Of a stretch of DNA of 11,909 bases, positions 1 to 6,143 are shown in pieces (position 1 is the stretch's first letter; each line of letters starts with the position of its first letter). Where the stretch lies: contig JAKFDK010000042.1 in NCBI GenBank assembly GCA_036676195.1, positions 1 to 11,909 on the forward strand. The letters run 5' to 3'. Made by a program: the position numbers and the translations under genes. The notes under the pieces were generated by a model that saw only the letters and a list, made by a program, of their open reading frames with translations, did not search any database and was not told the origin of the DNA. Source of the stretch: JAKFDK01 sp036676195. GTDB lineage: Bacteria; Bacillota; Sulfobacillia; Symbiobacteriales; ZC4RG38.

Positions 1-3000
1 ATCGGCGGCAAACACGGGCTTCAGGGTCCCTTTTGAGAGCGTGAGATCACTCAGGTTGGCGTTGCTGGAGGGCGCCCGGTTCACGGTAATGGTATACGTA
101 TTAGTAGTACCGTCCTCGGCGGTCACCAGCACCTGCACCGTGTTGTCGCCCACCTGCAGGTCGGTAGCGCCGGTCACCTGTACGGTAGCCTGCGGATGGG
201 TTGCGGGTGCAGTCAGCGTCAGGTCCGTGACCGCGTTGGCCACACTGGCAGTATACGCCGTGTGATCGGCCGCAAAGGTCGGGGAGAGCGTAGCTTCCGC
301 CAACGACAGCTCGGACAGGGTGGCGTCGTTCGATAGCCGCCGGACAGTGATGGTATAGGTCTGCTGGGTAGTGCCGTCCTCAGCGGTGACCTTCACCGCG
401 ACCGTGTTGTCGCCTACCGTGAGGTTCGTGCCTCCGGTGACCTGCACAGTAGCCTGCGGGTGCGCAGCGGTGGCGGTGACCGTCACTTCCGAAACCGAGT
501 TGGACACTCTCGTTGTGTACTCCGCGGTATCGGCACTGAAGGCCGGGGCGAGCGCACCCTCCGCCAGCGTCAAATCGGACAGGGTGGCGTCGTTCGACAG
601 CCGCCGGACGGTCAAGGTGTAGGTCTTGGTCGTGGTGCCGTCTTGAGCGGTAACCTTCACCTCCACCGTATTGTTGCCCACCTGCAGGTCGGTACCCCCG
701 GTCACCTGTACGGTAGCCTGCGGATGGGTTGCGGGTGCAGTCACCGTCAGGTCCGTGACCTCGTTGGCCACACTGGCAGTATACGCCGTGTGATCGGCCG
801 CAAAGGTTGGGGAGAGCGAAGCCTCCGACAACGACAGGGCGGACAGGGTGGCGTCGTTCGACAGCCGCCGCACCGTGATCGTGTAGGTCTTCTTGGTCGT
901 TGTGTTCTCGGCGGTGACCACGACCTTGACTGCGTTGTCACCGACTGCGAGATCAATGCTTGCCGTGCTGCCGCTGGCGGTGGAAGTGTCGTTCACAGTC
1001 ATGGTGGCAGCGTCGTTCATGGCAATCGCCCTCAAGTCGATGCTGTCCACGGCATTGCCCACCGTCAGGCTGTACTCTGTCGTGCCGGCGTCGAAGTCCG
1101 GGGTCAGCGTGTGCCCCGAAACAGTCAGCACGGCGAGGTACGCGTTGGTCGAGTGCACGTTGAGGGTAAAATACATCTGCGTCGACTCGCCGTCCCCGTT
1201 GGTTACGGTAACCGTGATGGTGGCCGTGCCGGTCTTCCCGGCGACCGGTGTCACCGTCACGGTGCGGTCGGCGCCAGTGCCCCCGAAGACGATGTTGGCA
1301 TCGGGCACCAGCGTCGTGTTCGACGACGAACCGGTGACCGTGAGGTCGCCGGCCGGCGTCACCTCGTCGCCCACCCTGAACGCCAGGGCGCCGGTGTCGG
1401 TACTCTGGTCAATGGTCTGGTCGCCAATCTGGATGATCGAGGGTGGCGACCCGATGTTAACGGTGGCGATGGAAGCATCCGAGTTCAGACTGTTCTCCCA
1501 CGCATCCACCACCACATACGTGAAGTTAGCGTCGTCCGTGCGGTCTGTGTCCGGCTGGAAGCGCAGGTCAACGGCGCCATCGGTCAGGTCCAGCGTGGTG
1601 CCGTCGGCACCCGTGACGATGGCGCCGCCATTGGCATCCTGCAGCATGCCGCCCGTGACCTCCAGGATGCGCACGGCGACGGGCGTGTCCCCGTCATCAT
1701 CCGTGAGCGTCGGCCCTGCCAGGCGGATGTTGGCTGCCGTCGGGATGGTGTTCTTCAGAATGACTGCCGCCCCGCCGTACGGGCTGACCACGGTGGTGTC
1801 TCCGCCCGCCGCCGGCTTGCGGTTGCGGCTGACTGTAACGGTGTAGCTCCTGGTTGCCTCGGTCTCGGCCGTCACCTGCACCGTAACCGGGGAGTTGGCA
1901 CCCTCGGCCATATCCAGGTCCCCGGAGGGCGAGCCGCTGGCCACACTCGCACTGTTGACGGTGATGGCCGACAAGGAGTAGGCCGCCGTCGGGGTCACGT
2001 TGATGGCGTCCACGCTGTTCCCGATCCGGGCGGTGTAGCTGGTCACGTCGGCAGCAAAGGCCGGCACCAGCGTTCCGGACGACAGGACCAGATCGGCGAG
2101 GTTGGGGTTGGACGACTTCACCTTCAGGGTGAATGTCTCCTGGGCCGTGCCACCGCCGGCATCGGTTACCGTGACGGTGATGGTAGCCGTGCCGGCCTTT
2201 CCTGCCGTAGGGGTGACCGTAACGGTGCGGTCGGCGTCTGTGCCCCCGAAGACGATGTTGGCGTTGGGTACCAGCGTCGTGTTCGACGACGAGCCGGAGA
2301 GCGTGAGGCTGGCGAGCGCTGTCTCCGCATCGGCCACTGTAACCGGCAGCGCATTGGTGCTGTTGTCCTGTTCGATGGTCTGGTCGCTGATGGCAGAGAT
2401 GGTGGGACTGGCGTTGGGCATGACCACCTGCACCGGGAGGGACCGTACGGTTACAGTCCCATCCCCGAGCTCGAATTGTGAATTGTTGCCCCACGCCCAG
2501 ACGGTGCCGTCATTGCGGACGGCGTAGGAAGAATAAGTGCCGGCGGCAATCCACTCCACATCGGTCAGGAAACCCGTGCCGGCCGCGTCCTTCACCTGAA
2601 CCGGAACGTAACTGCTCGTGGTATTATCCTGGCCCAGTTGGCCCTGGAGGCCGGTGCCCCAGGCAAAGACGTTGCCGTCAGTGGTGCGGGCCACCACATG
2701 TCCAGTGGCGACGGCAACCTGCGCAACCCCCGAAAGGAAGCCGCTGCCACCTGCGCCCTTGACCTGGACCGGCGTTGGGCGGTCGAACGTGGTGTTGTCG
2801 CCCAACTGGCCGTTACCGTTATAGCCCCAGGCCCAGAGACTGCCGTCCGACTTGACGGCATAGGAAGAGTTCCCTCCGGCCGCGATGGCCACCACATCGG
2901 TGAGCCCAGTCACCAACCAGGGTGACGTTTGGTTCCCAGTGAGGTCGCTCCGGCCCAGTTGCCCATATTTGTTGTAGCCCCAGGCATAGACCCGCCCGTC

Positions 3001-3759
3001 TGACTTCAGAGCCAGAACATGCCCATCGCCGGCGGCAATGGCTGTTACGCCCGTGAGGGGGGAGTAGCCGAACCCGTTAAACGCCTGAACCTGGACAGGC
3101 GTCGTCCGGTCTTCGGTGCTTCCGTCGCCTAACTGGCCCACCGCGTTGCCGCCCCAGGCCCAAACGGTGGTATCCTGCAGGAGCGCAACGCTGAACGCGT
3201 AAGGGTAGTTCGCCTCGCGGCCGGCCGCGACGGCAGTGGCGCCGGTAAGATACCCATTGCCGTTTGCGCCCTTGACCTGGACCGGGTACGACACGATTGT
3301 TCCGCTGCTGCCATTGCCCAACTCGCCGCTCGCGTTTCTGCCCCAGCCCCAGACAGTGCCGTCTTTCTTAACGGCGATGGAGTGGCCATAGCCACCCGCC
3401 ATGGCCGCCACATCCGTAAGAAAGGTACTGTAGTCTGCCTTTACCTGTGAGACTTTTGATACCAGGGTGTAGGAAGAGCCAATCCCGATCTGCTTGTCGG
3501 AATTGCTACCCCAGGCATACGCCCTGCCGTCTTCGAACACCATGAGCCCAAAGTTACGGCCGGCGGCCACACGAATGCCGCTGGCTGCCTCCGCCCGGTT
3601 GTAAGCGGCGGGCATGAGCCCAAGGAGCAGGATCGCGACCAGAAAGCTTCTCAGAAGGTACGCAGCCAGCCGGCGCCCATTGAAGCTGTTCGATCTCCGG
3701 GTGGCGCCGGCGCCTGCCGGTGGGTGATCTTTGAACAAGCAACCTTCTCCATGCATCAT
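1..3759 (-). CDS. Large secreted RCC1-repeat / cadherin-like beta-sandwich surface protein, C-terminus beyond the window
   Basis: The frame reads without a stop from about 3771 to base 1 (about 1253 codons), so the C-terminus lies outside the window. An N-terminal signal peptide is visible: basic residues near 29-30, a hydrophobic stretch at about 31-52, and an AEA-A cleavage site near residue 58. Seven RCC1-type repeats follow (about 60-445), with motifs such as AWGYNGNGQLG and AWGGNAVGQLG, predicting a beta-propeller. After them come an Ig/cadherin-like module (about 448-545), a cadherin-like beta-sandwich unit (547-645; PF12733-like), a CSPG/cadherin_3-like module with a TDDDGDTP motif (664-768), a second Ig-like module (768-865) and tandem beta-sandwich units to the edge. 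The likely role is a cell-surface or matrix protein, perhaps anchored by SLH domains in the missing part. ATG 3759 was chosen (AGGAG 12 nt upstream). TTG 3738 has GGAG 8 nt upstream and is a serious alternative; ATG 3771 and 3756 are also in frame. The ligand is unknown. Confidence 0.9.
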   Translation of the reverse strand, partial: MMHGEGCLFKDHPPAGAGATRRSNSFNGRRLAAYLLRSFLVAILLLGLMPAAYNRAEAASGIRVAAGRNFGLMVFEDGRAYAWGSNSDKQIGIGSSYTLVSKVSQVKADYSTFLTDVAAMAGGYGHSIAVKKDGTVWGWGRNASGELGNGSSGTIVSYPVQVKGANGNGYLTGATAVAAGREANYPYAFSVALLQDTTVWAWGGNAVGQLGDGSTEDRTTPVQVQAFNGFGYSPLTGVTAIAAGDGHVLALKSDGRVYAWGYNKYGQLGRSDLTGNQTSPWLVTGLTDVVAIAAGGNSSYAVKSDGSLWAWGYNGNGQLGDNTTFDRPTPVQVKGAGGSGFLSGVAQVAVATGHVVARTTDGNVFAWGTGLQGQLGQDNTTSSYVPVQVKDAAGTGFLTDVEWIAAGTYSSYAVRNDGTVWAWGNNSQFELGDGTVTVRSLPVQVVMPNASPTISAISDQTIEQDNSTNALPVTVADAETALASLTLSGSSSNTTLVPNANIVFGGTDADRTVTVTPTAGKAGTATITVTVTDAGGGTAQETFTLKVKSSNPNLADLVLSSGTLVPAFAADVTSYTARIGNSVDAINVTPTAAYSLSAITVNSASVASGSPSGDLDMAEGANSPVTVQVTAETEATRSYTVTVSRNRKPAAGGDTTVVSPYGGAAVILKNTIPTAANIRLAGPTLTDDDGDTPVAVRILEVTGGMLQDANGGAIVTGADGTTLDLTDGAVDLRFQPDTDRTDDANFTYVVVDAWENSLNSDASIATVNIGSPPSIIQIGDQTIDQSTDTGALAFRVGDEVTPAGDLTVTGSSSNTTLVPDANIVFGGTGADRTVTVTPVAGKTGTATITVTVTNGDGESTQMYFTLNVHSTNAYLAVLTVSGHTLTPDFDAGTTEYSLTVGNAVDSIDLRAIAMNDAATMTVNDTSTASGSTASIDLAVGDNAVKVVVTAENTTTKKTYTITVRRLSNDATLSALSLSEASLSPTFAADHTAYTASVANEVTDLTVTAPATHPQATVQVTGGTDLQVGNNTVEVKVTAQDGTTTKTYTLTVRRLSNDATLSDLTLAEGALAPAFSADTAEYTTRVSNSVSEVTVTATAAHPQATVQVTGGTNLTVGDNTVAVKVTAEDGTTQQTYTITVRRLSNDATLSELSLAEATLSPTFAADHTAYTASVANAVTDLTLTAPATHPQATVQVTGATDLQVGDNTVQVLVTAEDGTTNTYTITVNRAPSSNANLSDLTLSKGTLKPVFAAD
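73..864 (-). repeat. Tandem 264-bp (88-residue) beta-sandwich repeats inside the surface-protein gene
   Basis: The start of the unit (protein motif RRLSNDATLS) recurs at 864, 600 and 336, exactly 264 bp apart. A diverged fourth copy (SSNANLSDLTL) begins near 72 and runs off the edge. The first and third units are far more alike than either is to the middle one: 181-341 matches 709-869 with 9 differences in 161 bases by hand alignment, at an offset of 528 bp. Each unit encodes LSxxxLxPxFxAxxxxY..., a conserved core, and a closing TYT(I/L)TVRR strand, as in cadherin-like beta-sandwich domains. Confidence 0.88.
1165..1454 (-). repeat. Ig/cadherin-like module, copy 2
   Basis: This segment encodes a module opening IGDQTIDQSTDTGAL and containing GSSSNTTLVPDANIVFGG and DRTVTVTPVAGKTGTATI. 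The module at 2122-2418 is nearly the same, so the two are an internal duplication. The copies are now separated by a beta-sandwich unit and a cadherin_3-like module. Similarity is visible at DNA level, for example around 1280-1330 and 2240-2290. Confidence 0.75.
2122..2418 (-). repeat. Ig/cadherin-like module, copy 1
   Basis: This segment encodes a module opening ISDQTIEQDNSTNAL and containing GSSSNTTLVPNANIVFGG and DRTVTVTPTAGKAGTATI. It follows the last RCC1 repeat directly and is the partner of the module at 1165-1454. The stretch around 2240-2290 is almost base-for-base the same as the corresponding stretch near 1280-1330. Confidence 0.75.
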
Positions 3760-3988
3760 TTCATGCCTCATCTCCTGGGGTAGGTCAATTACGAAAACGC
3801 ACAGCCGACCGGCACACCCTTGCCCGGACCCAGGCTCACCCTGGCCCAACGGCGCTGCGGTCGACCAACGGCACCCTCAACCCATGGTTCTGCAGACCCC
3901 GTCGCGCGCATGCCTGCGCGCTGTGACATGCCTTTCTCCCTCACTTCGTCATTGGTGATCTGGTAGTCCTAACGTCAATTATTCGATT
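3760..3988 (-). promoter_or_regulatory. Long structured 5' leader of the surface-protein gene
   Basis: The candidate promoter places the transcript start near 3989, leaving about 230 nt before the start codon. Within it are a perfect 7-bp stem with a 4-nt loop (GCGCGCA / TGCGCGC, 3904-3921), a second hairpin with arms CCAGG / CCTGG near 3830-3845, a repeated GCCGTTGG, and the small ORF at 3789-3929. I compared it by eye with the c-di-GMP-I, T-box and fluoride aptamer consensus motifs and saw no match. Function is unknown. Together with the promoter and the tail of the decayed SLH gene, this accounts for the whole gap between the two surface-protein genes. Confidence 0.4.
3789..3929 (-). CDS. 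Candidate 46-residue leader ORF upstream of the large surface-protein gene
   Basis: An ATG at 3929 is preceded by GGGAG with 6 nt spacing, and the frame runs 46 codons to TAA at 3789-3791, ending 29 nt before the next gene's ATG. The product would begin MSQRAGMRATG, is rich in Arg, Gly and Val, and has no membrane segment or motif that I recognise. Codons 4-10 coincide with a GC-rich hairpin (3904-3921). It lies downstream of the -10 at 3996-4001, inside the predicted transcript. It could be a translated regulatory leader peptide, a small protein, or a chance frame in GC-rich DNA. Only its good ribosome site and position support it. Confidence 0.3.
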   Translation of the reverse strand: MSQRAGMRATGSAEPWVEGAVGRPQRRWARVSLGPGKGVPVGCAFS

Positions 3989-3995
3989 AACCCAA

Positions 3996-4025
3996 AGTAT
4001 AGAAGTACACTCCAGAGTCTGTCAA
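3996..4025 (-). promoter_or_regulatory. Sigma-A type promoter for the surface-protein gene
   Basis: On the minus strand a perfect -35 TTGACA (4025-4020) is followed after 18 nt by TATACT (4001-3996), five of six matches to the -10 consensus. The local sequence is AT-rich compared with its surroundings. It points at the gene starting at 3759 and lies just beyond the wrecked end of the upstream SLH-like gene. Confidence 0.65.
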
Positions 4026-4068
4026 CGACTGTATACGTCTGGAACACACACGCCCCTGCCTGTCGAGT

Positions 4069-4090
4069 GCCCGGCGGTGGGCCGCCAGGC
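4069..4090 (-). terminator. GC-rich hairpin, possible terminator of the SLH-like gene
   Basis: GCCTGGCGG and CCGCCGGGC can form a 9-bp stem (one G-U pair) around a 4-nt loop. It lies between the probable ancestral stop of the upstream gene (4112-4114) and the promoter at 3996-4025, where a terminator would be expected. No T-run follows on the minus strand, so intrinsic termination is uncertain. Confidence 0.3.
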
Positions 4091-4111
4091 GCCCGGTCGG
4101 TCAGCAGTCGA

Positions 4112-4340
4112 TTACCAGGTACCGTGGTCGGTGTATTCAACCAGCGCCTCCTCCCGGGTCGCCTTGCGCACCGACCGGTGGCTGGCTCAGGGTAGCCGGC
4201 CATAACCTCGGCGGCCACGACCCTGGCGATCGCATCGGCAGCCCAGTGTCCGGCGCTGTCCGCCGGCACGGCACCACCGGGCGCCAGCCGGGCTGATGCT
4301 TTCGGGCCGGGCGGGACTGGTGGCCCGGGCCAGGATCACT
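4112..4340 (-). pseudogene. SLH-like C-terminal segment split over two reading frames
   Basis: The frame of the upstream surface protein turns into Arg/Cys-rich nonsense after about residue 335 and stops at 4187. In the next frame, around 4269-4190, the SLH-like signature ADSAGHWAADAIA and VMAGYPE appears. Back in the original frame but past that stop, 4165-4112 reads TREEALVEYTDHGTW and then TAA, and TREEAL is the usual end of an SLH motif. A one-base shift near 4270-4340 and a compensating one near 4180-4190 would restore a single reading. SLH domains bind pyruvylated secondary cell-wall polymers, so a protein from this gene as it stands would lack that anchor. A sequencing or assembly error is the alternative. 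Confidence 0.7.
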
Positions 4341-5305
4341 GCCCTGGCGATCACCTGGGTCGCGTGGCCCAGATCGACCGGGATCTCCACCTGCTCCACC
4401 TTGGGTTGGGTCTCCGGTGGCTGTTCGGCAGGCGGCGCTTCCTCCTCCGGCAGCGCCGGCGGCGGGGATGGGGGGTCCGGTGGTAACCTCAGTCTGGTAG
4501 TGGCCTGAATGCTGTCGACGCCGCTGGGCGTCAGCCCTGTGTTGCCCGCCGCATCCCTGGCCCGCAGCGCAAAGTTGTACGTGCCGTAGGCCGGGGGCAG
4601 GTAGTAGGTGCCCTGGTTCAGGTCAACCGTCCAGGTGGCCGTTGCGGGCGTGCCGGAAGCCGCCGTTGTGCCGGTGATGCTCTTCTTCAGGGCGGTGTAG
4701 CTGCTGTTGCCGTGCACCTCAAAGGTGCCGGTCCAGTCGGCGCCCGGCGCAGCCGTGGCCGACAGGCTGACCGCGTCGAGGTGGCTGCCGGCTGCCGCCG
4801 GCGTCACCCAGGTCGGGGCCGTGACCGGCCGCGTGACTGTGACGGTGTAGGTCTGCTGGGTGCTGCCGTCCTGGGCGGTGACAACGGTGTTGATCACATT
4901 CACGCCGGGAGTCAGGGCGATGGAGCCGGACTCAGCACCGCTGGCCACCGTTGTGCCCTTCACGGCGATGGTGGCGTTGGCCTCGTTTACGGTTGGCGTG
5001 ACCGTGAGGCTGCTGACGTTCGCCGCCACCGTGGCGGTATAGTCGGTGGTCCCGGGTTCGAACGCCGGGCTGAGCGTGCCGCTGGAGAGCGTGAGATCCG
5101 CCAGCGTTGCATCGCTGGAGGCGGCATTCTCCTCTCGGGTCACGGTCAGCGTATGGATTTTATAAGACGACATGTCGGCGGCGACGGACCAGACGTTGAT
5201 CGTATTCTCGCCCACCTCCAAGTCGATGGGGGCACTGGCTGTCCCGCTCTCCAACTGGGTGTACTGGCCCAGGTAAACAAGGTAAGGACGTCGCATCCTC
5301 TTCAT
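4187..5305 (-). CDS. Remnant surface protein with cadherin-like beta-sandwich and Pro-rich linker
   Basis: This 372-codon frame begins in the middle of a beta-sandwich repeat (residues 1-57 match only the C-terminal half of a unit, ending HTLTVTR). A complete unit follows (about 61-160, core LADLTLSSGTLSPAF to TYTVTVTR), then an Ig-like module with a RARDAAGNTG motif (161-272), a Pro/Glu linker (275-302), and a C-terminus that is out of frame with its SLH signature. There is no signal peptide, and an in-frame TGA lies 12 nt before the ATG, so an export signal cannot be recovered by moving the start upstream in this frame. AGGAGG lies 13 nt and GAGGAG 2 nt before the ATG. The modules resemble those in the neighbouring large gene, and the two are probably paralogues. 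It is likely a decayed gene rather than a functional exported protein. Confidence 0.7.
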   Translation of the reverse strand: MKRMRRPYLVYLGQYTQLESGTASAPIDLEVGENTINVWSVAADMSSYKIHTLTVTREENAASSDATLADLTLSSGTLSPAFEPGTTDYTATVAANVSSLTVTPTVNEANATIAVKGTTVASGAESGSIALTPGVNVINTVVTAQDGSTQQTYTVTVTRPVTAPTWVTPAAAGSHLDAVSLSATAAPGADWTGTFEVHGNSSYTALKKSITGTTAASGTPATATWTVDLNQGTYYLPPAYGTYNFALRARDAAGNTGLTPSGVDSIQATTRLRLPPDPPSPPPALPEEEAPPAEQPPETQPKVEQVEIPVDLGHATQVIARAVILARATSPARPESISPAGARWCRAGGQRRTLGCRCDRQGRGRRGYGRLP

Positions 5306-5480
5306 GGCTCCTCGTCACCCTCCTGAGGGTGAGCATCCCGCCAAAGTTTCACTGGCGATCTTACTCAATGAGGCCACGTTTCTACAGTGAATCTCTATAC
5401 TTGCTCATAGTTGCGTTCCTTTCTAATTGAGTGTATCGGCGCCCAACCTGACCCGCTAGAGGCTCCACCCCCGCCCCCAC
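5306..5480. other. Intergenic stretch upstream of the decayed surface gene
   Basis: No gene is supported here. It holds a 7-bp palindromic stem with a 2-nt loop at 5316-5331 (CACCCTC / GAGGGTG) that overlaps the AGGAGG preceding the ATG at 5305, and AT-rich sequence around 5380-5430. No convincing -35/-10 pair was found. An eight-codon frame with AAAGGA upstream exists on the minus strand but is too short to support. If the gene at 5305 lost its 5' part, the deletion junction should lie here. Confidence 0.4.
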
Positions 5481-5498
5481 TAGGGTGCTAACACCCTA
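5481..5498 (-). terminator. Perfect hairpin starting at the stop codon of the hypothetical ORF
   Basis: TAGGGTG and CACCCTA form a perfect 7-bp stem with a 4-nt loop. On the minus strand its first three bases are the TAG stop of the ORF at 5496-5942. It is followed by a G-rich tract rather than a T-run, so it may be a 3'-end-stabilising or Rho-linked structure rather than a classic intrinsic terminator. Confidence 0.4.
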
Positions 5499-5942
5499 AT
5501 GAAGTAAGGCCAAAAGGAAATAGCATGCCCGCTCCTCTACTTCGTCCACCGTCTCATCTCGCCACAGTCCCTGTACGCTGTTGCGGATTGGTCCCGGCAG
5601 GACGCCCTTCCGAAGGCACTTCATATTGCGCCAGGCCACCTCAACGATGACTGCCTGATCGGAATATTGGTCGCGCTGTTTCCGCACCTGAAAAGCATTC
5701 AGGCACTGTTTCCAAGCTTCAGGTTTTGCAGGATCGTGGAAATAGCGCCAGACCCGATAAGGGGAAAGCCTTGGTTTCAGAACATCGTCGTCAACGGGGG
5801 TGCGCAGCTTTTCCAGTGGGGCAGCAGCCAACGCCGTGCGTAACTGCTGGATCACCCTCGGTCGAACCGTGGATAACCTGATCGGCACGCAAACCTTGAC
5901 CTGGACGGTCGTACGGGATAGCTTCACGCGGACCATCACCAA
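5496..5942 (-). CDS. Hypothetical protein, family not recognised
   Basis: The frame has 148 codons from a TTG at 5942; GTG 5939 and ATG 5936 follow immediately. No clear ribosome site precedes any of these, and an in-frame TAG lies at 5951. The product is soluble-looking, charged and aromatic-rich (for example YRVWRYFHDPAKPEAW and VEVAWRNMKCLRKG), and the second half has a natural amino-acid mix with lower third-position GC than neighbouring genes. There is no signal peptide, membrane segment or recognisable catalytic motif. The missing ribosome site and weaker codon pattern at the 5' end suggest either a wrong start or a gene whose 5' part is lost or frameshifted. A partly transferred or transposon-derived gene is possible, but no transposase motif was seen. 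Its stop codon coincides with a hairpin. Confidence 0.5.
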   Translation of the reverse strand: MVMVRVKLSRTTVQVKVCVPIRLSTVRPRVIQQLRTALAAAPLEKLRTPVDDDVLKPRLSPYRVWRYFHDPAKPEAWKQCLNAFQVRKQRDQYSDQAVIVEVAWRNMKCLRKGVLPGPIRNSVQGLWRDETVDEVEERACYFLLALLH

Positions 5943-6143
5943 CGAGGGCTATCGCAGCGTGGGAACTCAGGCCGGACTGGCGATGGAGCAGGTCTTCAGG
6001 GATCTGCCAAGTAGCGTGAAACAGGCGTGAGCCGCCAGGCTCTTCGATGCCTTCACCCGCGGTCTTCGCGGTCACTGAACCGCCAACTGGCTGTCCCGTA
6101 GCCATAGTAGGTCGCCCAAGTAACTTCAGCACACATCTTCCAT
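5943..6143. other. Gap between the second kinase and the hypothetical ORF
   Basis: No gene is confidently supported. A minus-strand frame (6132-5791) and a plus-strand frame (5800-6030) both cross this gap and overlap the hypothetical ORF, and neither has a good ribosome site or recognisable motif. No clear terminator follows the kinase stop at 6144, so read-through toward 5942 is possible. Confidence 0.35.

Noticed and set aside
73..864. CRISPR-like array
   Set aside because: The period is 264 bp with coding continuity and no unique spacers between short repeats. These are protein-domain repeats.
460..2481. A 673-codon open frame on the plus strand
   Set aside because: It is antisense to the signal-bearing, domain-rich minus-strand gene. 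The translation is Arg/Gly/His-rich low-complexity sequence with no domain, as expected from GC-rich repeat DNA read backwards.
5481..5498. CIRCE-like heat-shock operator
   Set aside because: Only one half-site (GGGTGCTAA) is similar to the CIRCE half GAGTGCTAA. The second half and the 9-nt spacer do not match.
5800..6030. 76-codon plus-strand ORF
   Set aside because: It overlaps the better supported minus-strand ORF, has no ribosome site and no motif that I recognise.
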